This document shows positions 24,322 to 31,778 of a stretch of 34,582 nt of DNA, in pieces. The notes under the pieces were generated by a model. That model was not told the origin of the DNA. It worked only from the letters and a program-made list of their open reading frames with translations, and did no database searches. This stretch comes from Candidatus Dormiibacterota bacterium (lineage in GTDB: Bacteria; Chloroflexota; Dormibacteria; Dormibacterales; Dormibacteraceae): contig CATPBO010000007.1 in assembly GCA_955652835.1 (NCBI GenBank), positions 1 through 34,582 on the forward strand, read 5' to 3'. A program made the position numbers and the translations under genes. The first letter of the stretch is position 1. Each line of letters opens with the position of its first letter.

Positions 24322-25139
24322 GAGTCCTTCACCTCGTCAGCCCAAACGGTCATCGACTGGAAGGCCGCCGGGCCGAAGGTGGTGATCATGGCCACGTCGA
24401 GGGCGTCGCGGCCGCGCCCGATGAGCACCCGTCCGACCCGGCGCTCGTTGTTCCGCGGGTCGAACGTCCACCACCGATCGCCCAGCCAGACCTCCATCCA
24501 GGCCGCGAAGTCCATCGGGTCTGGGTTGAATGGCACGTACAGGTCAGGCAGATAGCCGAACACGTAGCGCGTCGGGATGTTCATGGCCCGGCAGAAGCTG
24601 ATCGCCACATGTGTGAGATCCCGGCACACGCCGATCCGGTCCCTGAGCACGTCGGCGGCCGTGGTCATCGGATTGCTCGTGCCGTACTTGAACCTGATGT
24701 TGTCGTGTACCCAGTCGCAGATCGCCTGGACGCGCGCGGCGCCCGGCGGCGTCTGGCCGAACAGCTCCCAGGCCATCCCCATGAGCTGGTCTGACAGGCA
24801 GTACCGGCTGGGTAGGGTGAAGTGCAGGAGGTCGCCTGGCACGTGCTCGACCGGATCCTGTGCCACCCCCGTCGGGTCCGGGTCCGCCTCGTCGGGCACG
24901 GCGCAGATTGCGTCGTAGCGCAAGGTCACGGATCCGGCCGGCATCACAAAGCGCTTGACCGGGTTGCCGTAGATATCGTTGTACTCGTCAACGGGCAAAG
25001 GAGGCATTGTCGACCAGGTTTCGGTGACCAGCTGGTGGCTGGAGTCGGACCGGGGTCGGACCTGGGCCGTGACCGGGGTCGGTGCGCTCACGTCGTAGGT
25101 GAACTCGCAGCCGACACGCACGTTGATCGTCTGCCGCAT
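24318..25139 (-). CDS. Transglutaminase-like protein B (catalytic His replaced by Ala)
   Basis: From the ATG at 25139 (MRQTINVRVGCEFTYD) the product is 273 residues; the rest of the ORF-track frame is a shadow of the divergent ATP-grasp gene. It has a beta-rich N-terminal domain and a transglutaminase core with Cys172 in RIGVCRDLTHVA and Asp227 in WWTFDPRNN. The position of the catalytic His in HAWxE reads FAAWMEV, with GCG coding Ala212. It also carries VGRVLIGRGRDALDVAM near the end. I have seen related sequences without the His, so this may be a subfamily trait. It could be a structural or binding partner of transglutaminase A. Confidence 0.9.
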   Translation of the reverse strand: MRQTINVRVGCEFTYDVSAPTPVTAQVRPRSDSSHQLVTETWSTMPPLPVDEYNDIYGNPVKRFVMPAGSVTLRYDAICAVPDEADPDPTGVAQDPVEHVPGDLLHFTLPSRYCLSDQLMGMAWELFGQTPPGAARVQAICDWVHDNIRFKYGTSNPMTTAADVLRDRIGVCRDLTHVAISFCRAMNIPTRYVFGYLPDLYVPFNPDPMDFAAWMEVWLGDRWWTFDPRNNERRVGRVLIGRGRDALDVAMITTFGPAAFQSMTVWADEVKDS

Positions 25140-25184
25140 GGACTGGGGCAGGTTGGGAACAGCTGATCGCCTACTTTTTGTCGG

Positions 25185-25199
25185 TATAGCGAAACTATA
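25185..25199. promoter_or_regulatory. Symmetrical AT-rich element in the divergent promoter region
   Basis: TATAG-CGAAA-CTATA is a perfect 5-bp inverted repeat in the 63-nt gap between divergent transglutaminase B and the ATP-grasp gene. Each strand carries a -10-like hexamer (TATAGC forward, TATAGT reverse), so it could be a bidirectional promoter core or an operator. The forward copy lies 12 nt from the GTG start. Confidence 0.4.
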
Positions 25200-25202
25200 A
25201 CG

Positions 25203-26675
25203 GTGGCCTCCGTGAATTCCCTGGACGCTGACTACAAGACAAACGGTTTCTATGACGAGATGCTTGCGGCTTCGGGCCAGCCGAGGCCCGGGTACCGCCG
25301 GCTCTACAAGCAGCTCCACCGGCTCGGCTCTCGAGAGCTCGCCCGGCGCCATGACCTGGCGATGCAGATGTTTCGCAACCACGGGATCACGTTCGCTGTG
25401 TACCCGGACGCGCAGGGGCTGGAGAAGGTTTTCCCGTTCGACATCATCCCGCGGGTCATCTCCGCCCAGACCTGGCGGGGGCTGGAGGCTGGACTCAAGC
25501 AGCGCCTCGCGGCGCTGAACCTGTTTCTCGACGACGTGTACGGGCGCAAGCTCATCCTGACTCAGAAGGTGGTCCCGCCCGAGATCGTGCTGACGAGCCC
25601 CCAGTACGTGCGGGAGATCGAGGGGCTGCCCGTGCCGCATGGAGTCCACTGCCACATCGCGGGCATTGATCTCGTCCGCGATCACAAGGGCGATTTTTTC
25701 GTGCTCGAGGACAACCTGCGGACACCTTCAGGCGTCTCGTATGTCCTTGCCAACCGGCACGTCATGAAGCGCGTCCTGCCCGATCTCTTCGCCGGATATC
25801 CAGTCCGGCCGGTCGAAGGCTACGTGCACGAGCTGCTCCGCCACCTGCGGTGGCTCGCGCCGGATGGCGTCGACGACCCGACCATCGTCCTACTCACGCC
25901 CGGCATCAACAACGCCGCCTACTACGAACACCTGTACCTGGCCAAGCAGATGGGCATCGAGCTGGTCGAGGGCACCGACCTGGTCGTCGACCAGGAACAC
26001 GTTTTCATGAGGACCACGCGGGGCCTCAAGCCGGTCCACGTCATCTATCGGCGGCTTGACGACGACTGGATCGATCCGATCTTCGGACGCCAGGAATCCC
26101 TGGTCGGAGTCGCCGGCCTCGTCAACGCATACCGTGCCGGCAACGTAGCCATCGCCAACGCGCTGGGAAATGGCGTTGCGGACGACAAGGCGGTCTACGC
26201 GCTGGTCCCGAAGATCATCCGCTACTACCTCGACGAGGACCCCATCCTGCCGAACGTGCACACATTTCTGTGCGCGCTGGAGGACGACCGCCGCTACGTG
26301 CTCGACCATCTGGAGCAGCTGGTGGTCAAGACCGTCGACGCCTCAGGGGGTTACGGCATGCTGATCGGGCCCGAGTCGACCAACAAGCAGCGCGAGGACT
26401 TTAGGCGGCGCATCCTGGCACGGCCTCGAATGTTCATCGCTCAACCGGTTGTCAACTTGTCGGTGCAGCCGATCTTCGACGGCGGCCGGTTGCGCCGCAC
26501 GCACCAGGACCTACGCCCGTTCGTCCTGACCGGCCCAGACGTGTATGTCACTGCAGGCGGGCTCACCCGAGTCGCGCTCAAAGACGGGTCACTGGTCGTG
26601 AACAGCTCGCAGGGCGGCGGCAGCCGCGACACATGGGTCATGGCCGAAGACGGAGCGGAGAGCTTCGATGCTTAG
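25203..26675 (+). CDS. Circularly permuted ATP-grasp protein (DUF404/DUF407, CP-ATPgrasp)
   Basis: The 490-residue product contains FYDEMLAASGQPRPGYRRLY at the start, YGRKLILTQKVVPPEIV, GIDLVRDHKGDFFVLEDNLRTPSGVSYVLANR, VVKTVDASGGYGMLIGP and TRVALKDGSLVVNSSQGGGSRDTWV at the end, all characteristic of the type 2 circularly permuted ATP-grasp family. These enzymes are predicted amide ligases that join an acyl group to an amine with ATP via an acyl-phosphate. In comparative genomics they co-occur with Alpha-E and transglutaminase genes, as here. The GTG start at 25203 or the GTG three codons on are possible. The next gene overlaps by 8 nt. Confidence 0.95.
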   Translation: MASVNSLDADYKTNGFYDEMLAASGQPRPGYRRLYKQLHRLGSRELARRHDLAMQMFRNHGITFAVYPDAQGLEKVFPFDIIPRVISAQTWRGLEAGLKQRLAALNLFLDDVYGRKLILTQKVVPPEIVLTSPQYVREIEGLPVPHGVHCHIAGIDLVRDHKGDFFVLEDNLRTPSGVSYVLANRHVMKRVLPDLFAGYPVRPVEGYVHELLRHLRWLAPDGVDDPTIVLLTPGINNAAYYEHLYLAKQMGIELVEGTDLVVDQEHVFMRTTRGLKPVHVIYRRLDDDWIDPIFGRQESLVGVAGLVNAYRAGNVAIANALGNGVADDKAVYALVPKIIRYYLDEDPILPNVHTFLCALEDDRRYVLDHLEQLVVKTVDASGGYGMLIGPESTNKQREDFRRRILARPRMFIAQPVVNLSVQPIFDGGRLRRTHQDLRPFVLTGPDVYVTAGGLTRVALKDGSLVVNSSQGGGSRDTWVMAEDGAESFDA

Positions 26676-27615
26676 CCGAGCCGCGACATCGCTCACACTG
26701 CTTGGGCGGCATCTCGAGCGGGCTGACCATCTCGCCCGCATCCTCGGCGTGCACGTCTCCCTTTCCCTCGACCGTACAGACGAGCCGGGCCCGGAATTCT
26801 GGATCCGGTTCATGGAGCTCGCCGGCTGGCGCGGCAGCGACACTTACCGCCGCGACCAGGTTGTCGAGGTGGTGATCACCGGATCGCTCGGCCCGTCGGT
26901 TCGTGCTAGCGTCGCCGCCGCCCGCCTCGCCGCGCAGGCAGTTCGTCCGTCTCTTCCCACCGAGCTCTACGAACAGGTCAACGCTCTCCACTGGCGGATC
27001 CAGGAACCTAAGTGGAAGCCGGACCTTTATCCGTTTCTCAACGACGTGCAGCTGACCATCAGGCTGGTTGACGGCCTGCTCGAGGACACGATGCAGCATG
27101 ACGAGGCGCGCGACTTCGTCCGTCTCGGCAAGTTTGTCGAGCGCACGGCCAACGTCACAGCCATCGTGACGCGCAAGTCGGCCGAGCTGGCTGACACGCC
27201 TGAGGATACTCTGGAGTGGTCCGCGGTCCTGAAGTCGTGCTTCGCGTTCGAGTCCTATCAGGCGCGTTACTCGGGCGGAGTGACGCCAGAGCGGGTGATC
27301 GAATGCCTGCTCCTCGACCCTGCGCTGCCCCGGTCGGCTCGGTTCTCGGCGCAGGTTGCGCTCGACTCGGTTTCGAGGATCGACGGCCCGGGCCGGCGCT
27401 CACGACCGAGGCGCCTGCTGTTGCGTCTCCATGCGCTGTTCGAGGCGGCGGACACCGAGTTCGTCGCCGCGCAGCCGCGAGAGTTCGAGACAGACTGCCG
27501 AGATGTCCTGCGGCAGCTCGAGCTGGCCATGCGCGAGACCTACTTCCACCCGAGCAAGGTTCCGGCGAACGTGATCGGCGAGGAGGGGCGAGCGATGCCG
27601 CAGCAGCAGCAATGA
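26668..27615 (+). CDS. Alpha-E domain protein (DUF403)
   Basis: A 315-residue, all-helical protein beginning MLSRAATSLTLLGRHLERADHLARIL, the hallmark of Alpha-E proteins, with a second conserved part FVRLGKFVERTANVTAIV and WSAVLKSCFAFESYQ. No catalytic residues are known; the family travels with CP-ATP-grasp and transglutaminase genes and is predicted to assist the peptide-ligase system. It starts inside the last codons of the ATP-grasp gene and ends in an ATGA overlap with the following transglutaminase, so the three are translationally coupled. Confidence 0.95.
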   Translation: MLSRAATSLTLLGRHLERADHLARILGVHVSLSLDRTDEPGPEFWIRFMELAGWRGSDTYRRDQVVEVVITGSLGPSVRASVAAARLAAQAVRPSLPTELYEQVNALHWRIQEPKWKPDLYPFLNDVQLTIRLVDGLLEDTMQHDEARDFVRLGKFVERTANVTAIVTRKSAELADTPEDTLEWSAVLKSCFAFESYQARYSGGVTPERVIECLLLDPALPRSARFSAQVALDSVSRIDGPGRRSRPRRLLLRLHALFEAADTEFVAAQPREFETDCRDVLRQLELAMRETYFHPSKVPANVIGEEGRAMPQQQQ

Positions 27616-28451
27616 AGCTCGAGATCATCCATAGCACCCGTTATCGGTACTCTGGCCCCATCGCCGAAACGGTCATGGAGGTGCGCCTCCGCCCGATGGA
27701 CGGCAACGGACAGGTCTGCCGCCAGTTCGAACTGGAAGTCAGCTCCGGGATCCAACCACGCACGTACCGCGACGGCTACGGGAACAACGTCCACTACTTC
27801 AACCTCGTGCGACCTCACACTCGCTTGAACGTGACCAGCAGGTCGGTGGTCGAGACCGGCGGCGAGCTCGATGCCGAGCCAGGCGAAGAGCTGGTGATCG
27901 ATTTCTTGCGGTTCCGCTCCCCGGTGAAGGACGTGCCCGGCATCCGGCAGCTGGCGAGCCGGCACCAGATCGCCGATCCAGGATCGAGCGCCTTAGTAGA
28001 GCAGGCGCTCGATGAGCTGACACTTGCGATCAGCCGGGATTTCACCTACGACCGCGCGGTGACCAACGTGTACAGCGCCGTAGACGAGGTGCTCGCGTTA
28101 CGAGCCGGGGTATGCCAGGACTTCGCGCACCTGTTCATCGCCGTGGCCAGGGCCATGGGCGTGCCGGCGCGGTACGTGAGCGGCTATATTCACGCGCCAA
28201 CCGAGCGAGCACCAGGCAGCGGTGGGAACGTCGCCAGTGCATCGCACGCCTGGGCGGAAGCCTGGGTGCCAGGGCGAGGCTGGATCGGGTACGACGCCAC
28301 TCACCCGGTTCGGACCTCAGACCATCACGTCCGGCTGGCCGTGGGGCGCGACTATAGCGACGCCGCGCCTACTCGGGGGATCTACGTGGGCTCCGCCACC
28401 GGCACGATGGTAGTCAGCGTTAGAACTCGGGAGCTGTCTGCGCCCCACTAA
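27612..28451 (+). CDS. Transglutaminase-like protein C (catalytic triad intact)
   Basis: From the ATG at 27612 (MKLEIIHSTRYRYSGPIAET) the protein has 279 residues; the ORF-track start at 27216 lies in a shadow of the Alpha-E gene. It has the bacterial transglutaminase N-domain and a core with Cys168 in RAGVCQDFAHLF, His212 in SASHAWAEAW and Asp228 in GYDATHP, then LAVGRDYSDAAPTRG. It is the third transglutaminase in the locus and the last gene of the plus-strand operon, joined to the Alpha-E gene by ATGA. Expected role: cleavage or transfer step opposing or completing the ATP-grasp ligation. Confidence 0.95.
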   Translation: MKLEIIHSTRYRYSGPIAETVMEVRLRPMDGNGQVCRQFELEVSSGIQPRTYRDGYGNNVHYFNLVRPHTRLNVTSRSVVETGGELDAEPGEELVIDFLRFRSPVKDVPGIRQLASRHQIADPGSSALVEQALDELTLAISRDFTYDRAVTNVYSAVDEVLALRAGVCQDFAHLFIAVARAMGVPARYVSGYIHAPTERAPGSGGNVASASHAWAEAWVPGRGWIGYDATHPVRTSDHHVRLAVGRDYSDAAPTRGIYVGSATGTMVVSVRTRELSAPH

Positions 28452-28519
28452 TTGGTGAGCCGCGATTTGGTGCCCGGCTCCATACGCTTGCCAGGGCCGA
28501 TGATCTAGCTTTCCAGTTA

Positions 28520-28582
28520 ATGCGCAATTGGGTCGAGATCGGGATTGAGATCGAGATTATCCGGGGAGGTCCCCCGACTTAA
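28520..28582 (+). CDS. Isoleucine-rich attenuator leader peptide of citramalate synthase
   Basis: A 20-codon frame, MRNWVEIGIEIEIIRGGPPT, lies upstream of citramalate synthase and is too short for the ORF track. It has five Ile codons (7, 9, 11, 13, 14) and one Val codon. Its last codons overlap the 5' strand of the antiterminator and the stop lies in the inner hairpin. Such placement lets a ribosome that stalls at the early Ile codons leave the antiterminator free, whereas one that reaches the stop covers it. No good ribosome binding site precedes the ATG; TAGCTT 8 nt upstream could be a -10 box, making the message leaderless. Nothing is known of the peptide itself. Confidence 0.8.
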   Translation: MRNWVEIGIEIEIIRGGPPT

Positions 28583-28611
28583 GGCGCCTCGCTTGAGTCG
28601 TTGGACCTCCC
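28564..28611 (+). promoter_or_regulatory. Antiterminator hairpin of the isoleucine attenuator
   Basis: GGGAGGTCC (28564-28572) pairs perfectly with GGACCTCCC (28603-28611). Nested inside, GACTTAAG (28576-28583) pairs with CTTGAGTC (28592-28599), including one T-G pair, around an 8-nt loop. The outer 3' strand is also the 5' arm of the terminator, so the two structures exclude each other. When this form exists, the GGGAGG ribosome binding site of the next gene is unpaired. Confidence 0.8.
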
Positions 28612-28636
28612 GGCCGAAAAGTCGGGAGGTTTTTTT
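28605..28636 (+). terminator. Intrinsic terminator that also hides the cimA ribosome binding site
   Basis: ACCTCCCGGC (28605-28614), loop CGAAAA and GTCGGGAGGT (28621-28630) form a 10-bp stem with one G-T pair, followed by a run of seven T that ends at the ATG. The 3' arm contains GGGAGG (28624-28629), the Shine-Dalgarno sequence 7 nt before the ATG, so this hairpin both stops transcription and blocks translation. Confidence 0.88.
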
Positions 28637-30211
28637 ATGTCTAATCGGCGGATCGTCGTCTACGACACGACGCTGCGCGACGGCGCACAAGGACCGGCTG
28701 TGTCCTTTTCCGCCTCCGACAAGCTGCGGGTCGCCCGCACGCTCGACGAGCTGGGATTCGACTATGTGGAAGGCGGCTTTCCCGGGTCCAACCCGAAGGA
28801 CGAGGAGGTATTCGCCGGCCTTCAAAGGCACCCGCTCAAGCGTGCGCGACTGGCCGCATTCGGTGCGACCCGGCGCGCCAACAGCAGCTGCGAGGACGAC
28901 GCGAATCTTGACGCGCTGGCCCGCAGTGGAGCACCGGTCTGGACGCTTGTCGGCAAGAGCGACCCGTGGCAGGTCAGCACCGTGCTGCAGACCACGACGA
29001 CCGAGAACCTGGCGATGGTCGAGGAGTCGGTTGCGTACGGCGTAGGCCTTGGCCGGGAGCTGATCTTCGACGCCGAGCACTTCTTCGATGGCTTTGCCCG
29101 CGACTCCGAGTACGCGCTCGAGGTCTGCTTGGCGGCCGCTAGAGCTGGGGCGGCGTGGATCGTCCTGTGCGACACCAATGGGGGGAGTATGCCTGCCGAA
29201 GTCCGGCAAGGCGTGGAGGCGGTGCGCCTCGCGCTTGCCGGCCTTGACCGTCCGCCTCGAGTCGGCATCCACACGCACAACGACTGCGAGCTCGCCGTGG
29301 CCAACTCGCTCGAGGGCGTGTTGGCGGGGGCGGACATGGTGCAGGGCACCATCAACGGCTACGGCGAGCGGTGCGGCAACGCGAACCTGGTCTCGGTCGT
29401 GACGAACCTGGTGGTAAAGCTCGGCTTCGAAGCTCTGCCGCCCACCTCGATCGCGCGCTTCACCGACCTGTCGCGCACTGTCGCTGAGATCGCGAACCTT
29501 GCCCTACCGCTCCAGCAGCCCTTTGTCGGCAACGGCGCCTTCGCGCACAAGGGCGGCCAGCATGTCGCGGCCGTGCTGCGACACAAGGACTCGTACCAGC
29601 ACATCGACCCAGGCGTGGTCGGCAACGAGCCGCGTGTGCTCGTCTCGGAGCTGTCGGGTCGGGGCAATGTCCTGGCCAAGGCACGCGAGTTCGGGCTGGA
29701 GCTCGACCGCGACGATCCTCAGACCCGCTGGTTAGTTCAGCATCTCAAAGAGCTCGAGCATCGCGGCTACTCGTACGAGGCCGCCGAGGCTTCGTTCGAG
29801 ATGCTGGTCCGGCGGCTGCAGCCGGGCTATAAGGCCCCCTGGACCGTCGCCGACTTCACGACCCAGGTCCGCAAGAACGGTGACTCGGTGAGTGCCGAGG
29901 CCACGGTCCGGGTCGAGGTGGCCGGGACCGTCTTTCACACTGCCGCTTCGGGAAATGGTCCTGTCAATGCGCTCGACGCCGCCCTGCGGAAAGCGCTCAG
30001 CCCGCGTTTTCCACGACTACGCGGAGTGAAGCTGCACGACTACAAGGTCCGCATCCTCGACGGGGACGCCGGCACGGCCGCGACCACTCGTGTCCTCATC
30101 GAATCGGGCAAGGGCCTCAAGCGGTGGACCACCGTCGGGTGTTCCAGCAACATCATCGAGGCGTCGCTGCTGGCGCTGGTCGATTCCCTGGAGTACGCGC
30201 AGACCGCTTAG
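28637..30211 (+). CDS. cimA: Citramalate synthase
   Basis: The 524-residue enzyme condenses pyruvate and acetyl-CoA to (R)-citramalate, the first step of the threonine-independent route to 2-oxobutyrate and isoleucine. The TIM-barrel domain begins VVYDTTLRDGAQGPAVSFS, has GGFPGSNPKDEEVF, GIHTHNDCELA (metal ligands HxH) and INGYGERCGNANL; from about 400 onward lies the LeuA-type allosteric dimer domain (RVEVAGTVFHTAASGNGPVNALDAAL). YDTTLRDG-Q and the whole length fit the CimA/TIGR00977 type rather than isopropylmalate synthase. The ORF-track TTG at 28601 lies in the terminator; the ATG at 28637 with GGGAGG is right. It overlaps the convergent regulator by 4 nt. Confidence 0.94.
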   Translation: MSNRRIVVYDTTLRDGAQGPAVSFSASDKLRVARTLDELGFDYVEGGFPGSNPKDEEVFAGLQRHPLKRARLAAFGATRRANSSCEDDANLDALARSGAPVWTLVGKSDPWQVSTVLQTTTTENLAMVEESVAYGVGLGRELIFDAEHFFDGFARDSEYALEVCLAAARAGAAWIVLCDTNGGSMPAEVRQGVEAVRLALAGLDRPPRVGIHTHNDCELAVANSLEGVLAGADMVQGTINGYGERCGNANLVSVVTNLVVKLGFEALPPTSIARFTDLSRTVAEIANLALPLQQPFVGNGAFAHKGGQHVAAVLRHKDSYQHIDPGVVGNEPRVLVSELSGRGNVLAKAREFGLELDRDDPQTRWLVQHLKELEHRGYSYEAAEASFEMLVRRLQPGYKAPWTVADFTTQVRKNGDSVSAEATVRVEVAGTVFHTAASGNGPVNALDAALRKALSPRFPRLRGVKLHDYKVRILDGDAGTAATTRVLIESGKGLKRWTTVGCSSNIIEASLLALVDSLEYAQTA

Positions 30212-31599
30212 GCGATCGCGGCCCTGGATTCGATCGCTGGCTGCCGCGTGCGCGACCCGAGCGCCAGCTTGAGGTGCTGTACCGCGCCGCCCATGTCGCC
30301 GCGTGCCTCGAGGATCTCGGCGTAGTCGGCATGAGCGCGACTCAGACGGTCCTTTGCCTGAGCCTTTTCGAGCAGCTCGAACGCGACGTGAAACTCAGCG
30401 TCCCCAGTGGCGTGATCACCACGGGCAACCGCGACGCGGCCAACCCACTCATGTGATTCAGCGATCGACGATTCTTCCGCAAGCCGCGTCGCCAGTTCAA
30501 GAGCTGCTTTCGCGTGCCGACCCGCCTCCTCCAGCTCGGACTCGGCGAGAGCCAGCTCGCTGAGACTAAGCAAGAAAGCCGCCTTGCCAGCTTCGACACG
30601 GTCCTGCTCAAGGAGGCGGACCGACCGTTCGAGGTGGCCTCGCGCTCTGACCAGCTCTCCCGCACCCAACAGCATCAACCCGAGGTTGTTTTCGGACCGG
30701 GCGAGGGAAATGCGGTCGTTGAGCGTCTCGTGGATGGCCATCGCCCGTTGGGCGTAGTGCGCCGCCTGGTTGAACTGTCCTGTCTCCTGGCAGGCCAAAC
30801 TTAGGCCGCTGTACATGAGAGACAGCCGGCGGAGGTCCTGCACCACGTCGCCGGCTTCGATCGCTTGCTCGTACGACTTGATCGCTGCTTCCCAATTGTG
30901 GTTGGTCGCGTGGACGTGCCCGAGGATGGCCAGGAGACGGCTTTCGGTGAGACTCGGGATCGGGAAGAGCGATCGACAGGTAGCCAGCGCACCCTCGGCG
31001 ATGGCGAGAGCGCCAGGGTCCTGCATCAGGTAGGCGGCGGACGCTTCGCTGCCCAGGCACTCCGCGGTCATGAGCATGTCTCCAGCCTGTTCGAAGTACG
31101 CCCGCGCGGCGGCAGCGGCCCGGCGCGCAGGCACCGGCTGCGCGAGTCTCAAGTGCGCCGTAGCCAGGAGGAACCTGATTCGCGCCGCGATCTCCGCGTC
31201 CCGCTCAGTGTCCAGCATCGTTTTGCCGGCGACGATGGCAGCGTCCGCGTCACCGGCGGTGATGAGGCGTTCGACCTCAGCCGTCCCAGCGCTTGAACGA
31301 GGTTCCATGGTGCTTGGCTGGCTCAGGAAGTAGTCGAGGGGCCTCCCCGTACGCTCGGCGATGAGCTTTAGCGTCTCCATCGAGGGCTTAGCCTTGCCGG
31401 TCTCAACGAAGAAGATGGCGGTCCGGCTGATGTCTGTGCCTGCCACCTGTCCGAGGCTGAGGCCGGCTTCCAGCCTTGCTTGCCGAGCCGTACCAGGCTT
31501 GATCTCGACGCCCAACCGGCGCCCACGACGGCCTGAGGTCGCCTTCCCATTCGCGCCTGGTGCCTCAGCAGCCGATGGGTGCGCAGACACCTCTGACAT
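30208..31599 (-). CDS. HTH-TPR transcriptional regulator, RRNPP-like
   Basis: The 463-residue protein has a disordered N-terminus, an XRE-type helix-turn-helix at about 36-93 (ARQARLEAGLSLGQVAGTDI, then SMETLKLIAERTGRPLDYFL) and then some nine TPR-like helical pairs (NWEAAIKSYEQAIEAGD, GQFNQAAHYAQRAMAIHE, ENNLGLMLLGAGELVRARGH, and so on). This order is that of RRNPP regulators, whose TPR part binds an imported signal peptide. A 32-residue exported peptide gene lies 80 nt upstream on the same strand. Length is somewhat greater than typical RRNPP members (about 280-430). It could equally be a general HTH-TPR regulator with another ligand. Confidence 0.88.
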   Translation of the reverse strand: MSEVSAHPSAAEAPGANGKATSGRRGRRLGVEIKPGTARQARLEAGLSLGQVAGTDISRTAIFFVETGKAKPSMETLKLIAERTGRPLDYFLSQPSTMEPRSSAGTAEVERLITAGDADAAIVAGKTMLDTERDAEIAARIRFLLATAHLRLAQPVPARRAAAAARAYFEQAGDMLMTAECLGSEASAAYLMQDPGALAIAEGALATCRSLFPIPSLTESRLLAILGHVHATNHNWEAAIKSYEQAIEAGDVVQDLRRLSLMYSGLSLACQETGQFNQAAHYAQRAMAIHETLNDRISLARSENNLGLMLLGAGELVRARGHLERSVRLLEQDRVEAGKAAFLLSLSELALAESELEEAGRHAKAALELATRLAEESSIAESHEWVGRVAVARGDHATGDAEFHVAFELLEKAQAKDRLSRAHADYAEILEARGDMGGAVQHLKLALGSRTRQPAIESRAAIA

Positions 31600-31627
31600 A
31601 ACGCCAGCTTAACCGACAGCCAGTCAC

Positions 31628-31649
31628 TTGACGAACGATGAATTGACGA
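31628..31649. repeat. Direct repeat upstream of the HTH-TPR gene
   Basis: TTGACGA occurs at 31628-31634 and 31643-31649, a 15-bp period, in the gap between the peptide gene and the regulator gene. A half-related CACTTG follows at 31654. It may be an operator for the HTH-TPR regulator, since XRE proteins often bind short repeats near their own gene. Confidence 0.45.
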
Positions 31650-31679
31650 CAACCACTTGTGCCGCTGTTTAGCTGCGGT

Positions 31680-31778
31680 TTAGGAGCAGCACGGCGCGAC
31701 GGTCGTGGCACCGACGCCAATCGACAGCACCAGCACGAAGATCGTCGCCAGCATGGCGGCAAAAAATAGCTTTCGCAT
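31680..31778 (-). CDS. 32-residue exported peptide, candidate signalling pheromone
   Basis: This frame is absent from the ORF track. It opens with ATG 8 nt after GGAGG inside AAAGGAGGTGA (31784-31794), a nearly perfect anti-16S match, the best in the window. The product starts MRKLFFAAMLATIFV, a basic n-region plus hydrophobic core, and ends SIGVGATTVAPCCS. The V-G-A motif obeys the -3/-1 rule for signal peptidase I, leaving TTVAPCCS as mature octapeptide. It lies between a membrane protein gene and the HTH-TPR regulator on the same strand, as in PapR/PlcR-like pairs. A hairpin TGCGGC-10 nt-GCCGCA (31794-31815) lies just before the RBS. Alternatives: a small membrane peptide or a toxin. Confidence 0.75.
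   Translation of the reverse strand: MRKLFFAAMLATIFVLVLSIGVGATTVAPCCS

Noticed and set aside
25140-25685. N-terminal 180 residues of the ORF-track frame at 24318-25685
   Set aside because: They are antisense to the well-supported ATP-grasp gene; the transglutaminase domain starts at 25139.
27216-27611. N-terminal extension of the ORF-track frame at 27216-28451
   Set aside because: It is an out-of-frame shadow of the Alpha-E gene; the ATGA overlap marks the real start at 27612.
28461-28484. GAGCCG/CGGCTC hairpin after transglutaminase C as a terminator
   Set aside because: The stem is only 6 bp with a 12-nt loop and no T tract, too weak to call.
28561-28640. T-box riboswitch in front of citramalate synthase
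   Set aside because: The conserved T-box sequence (AGGGTGGNACCGCG-like) and specifier stem are missing, while a leader peptide with Ile codons explains the structure better.
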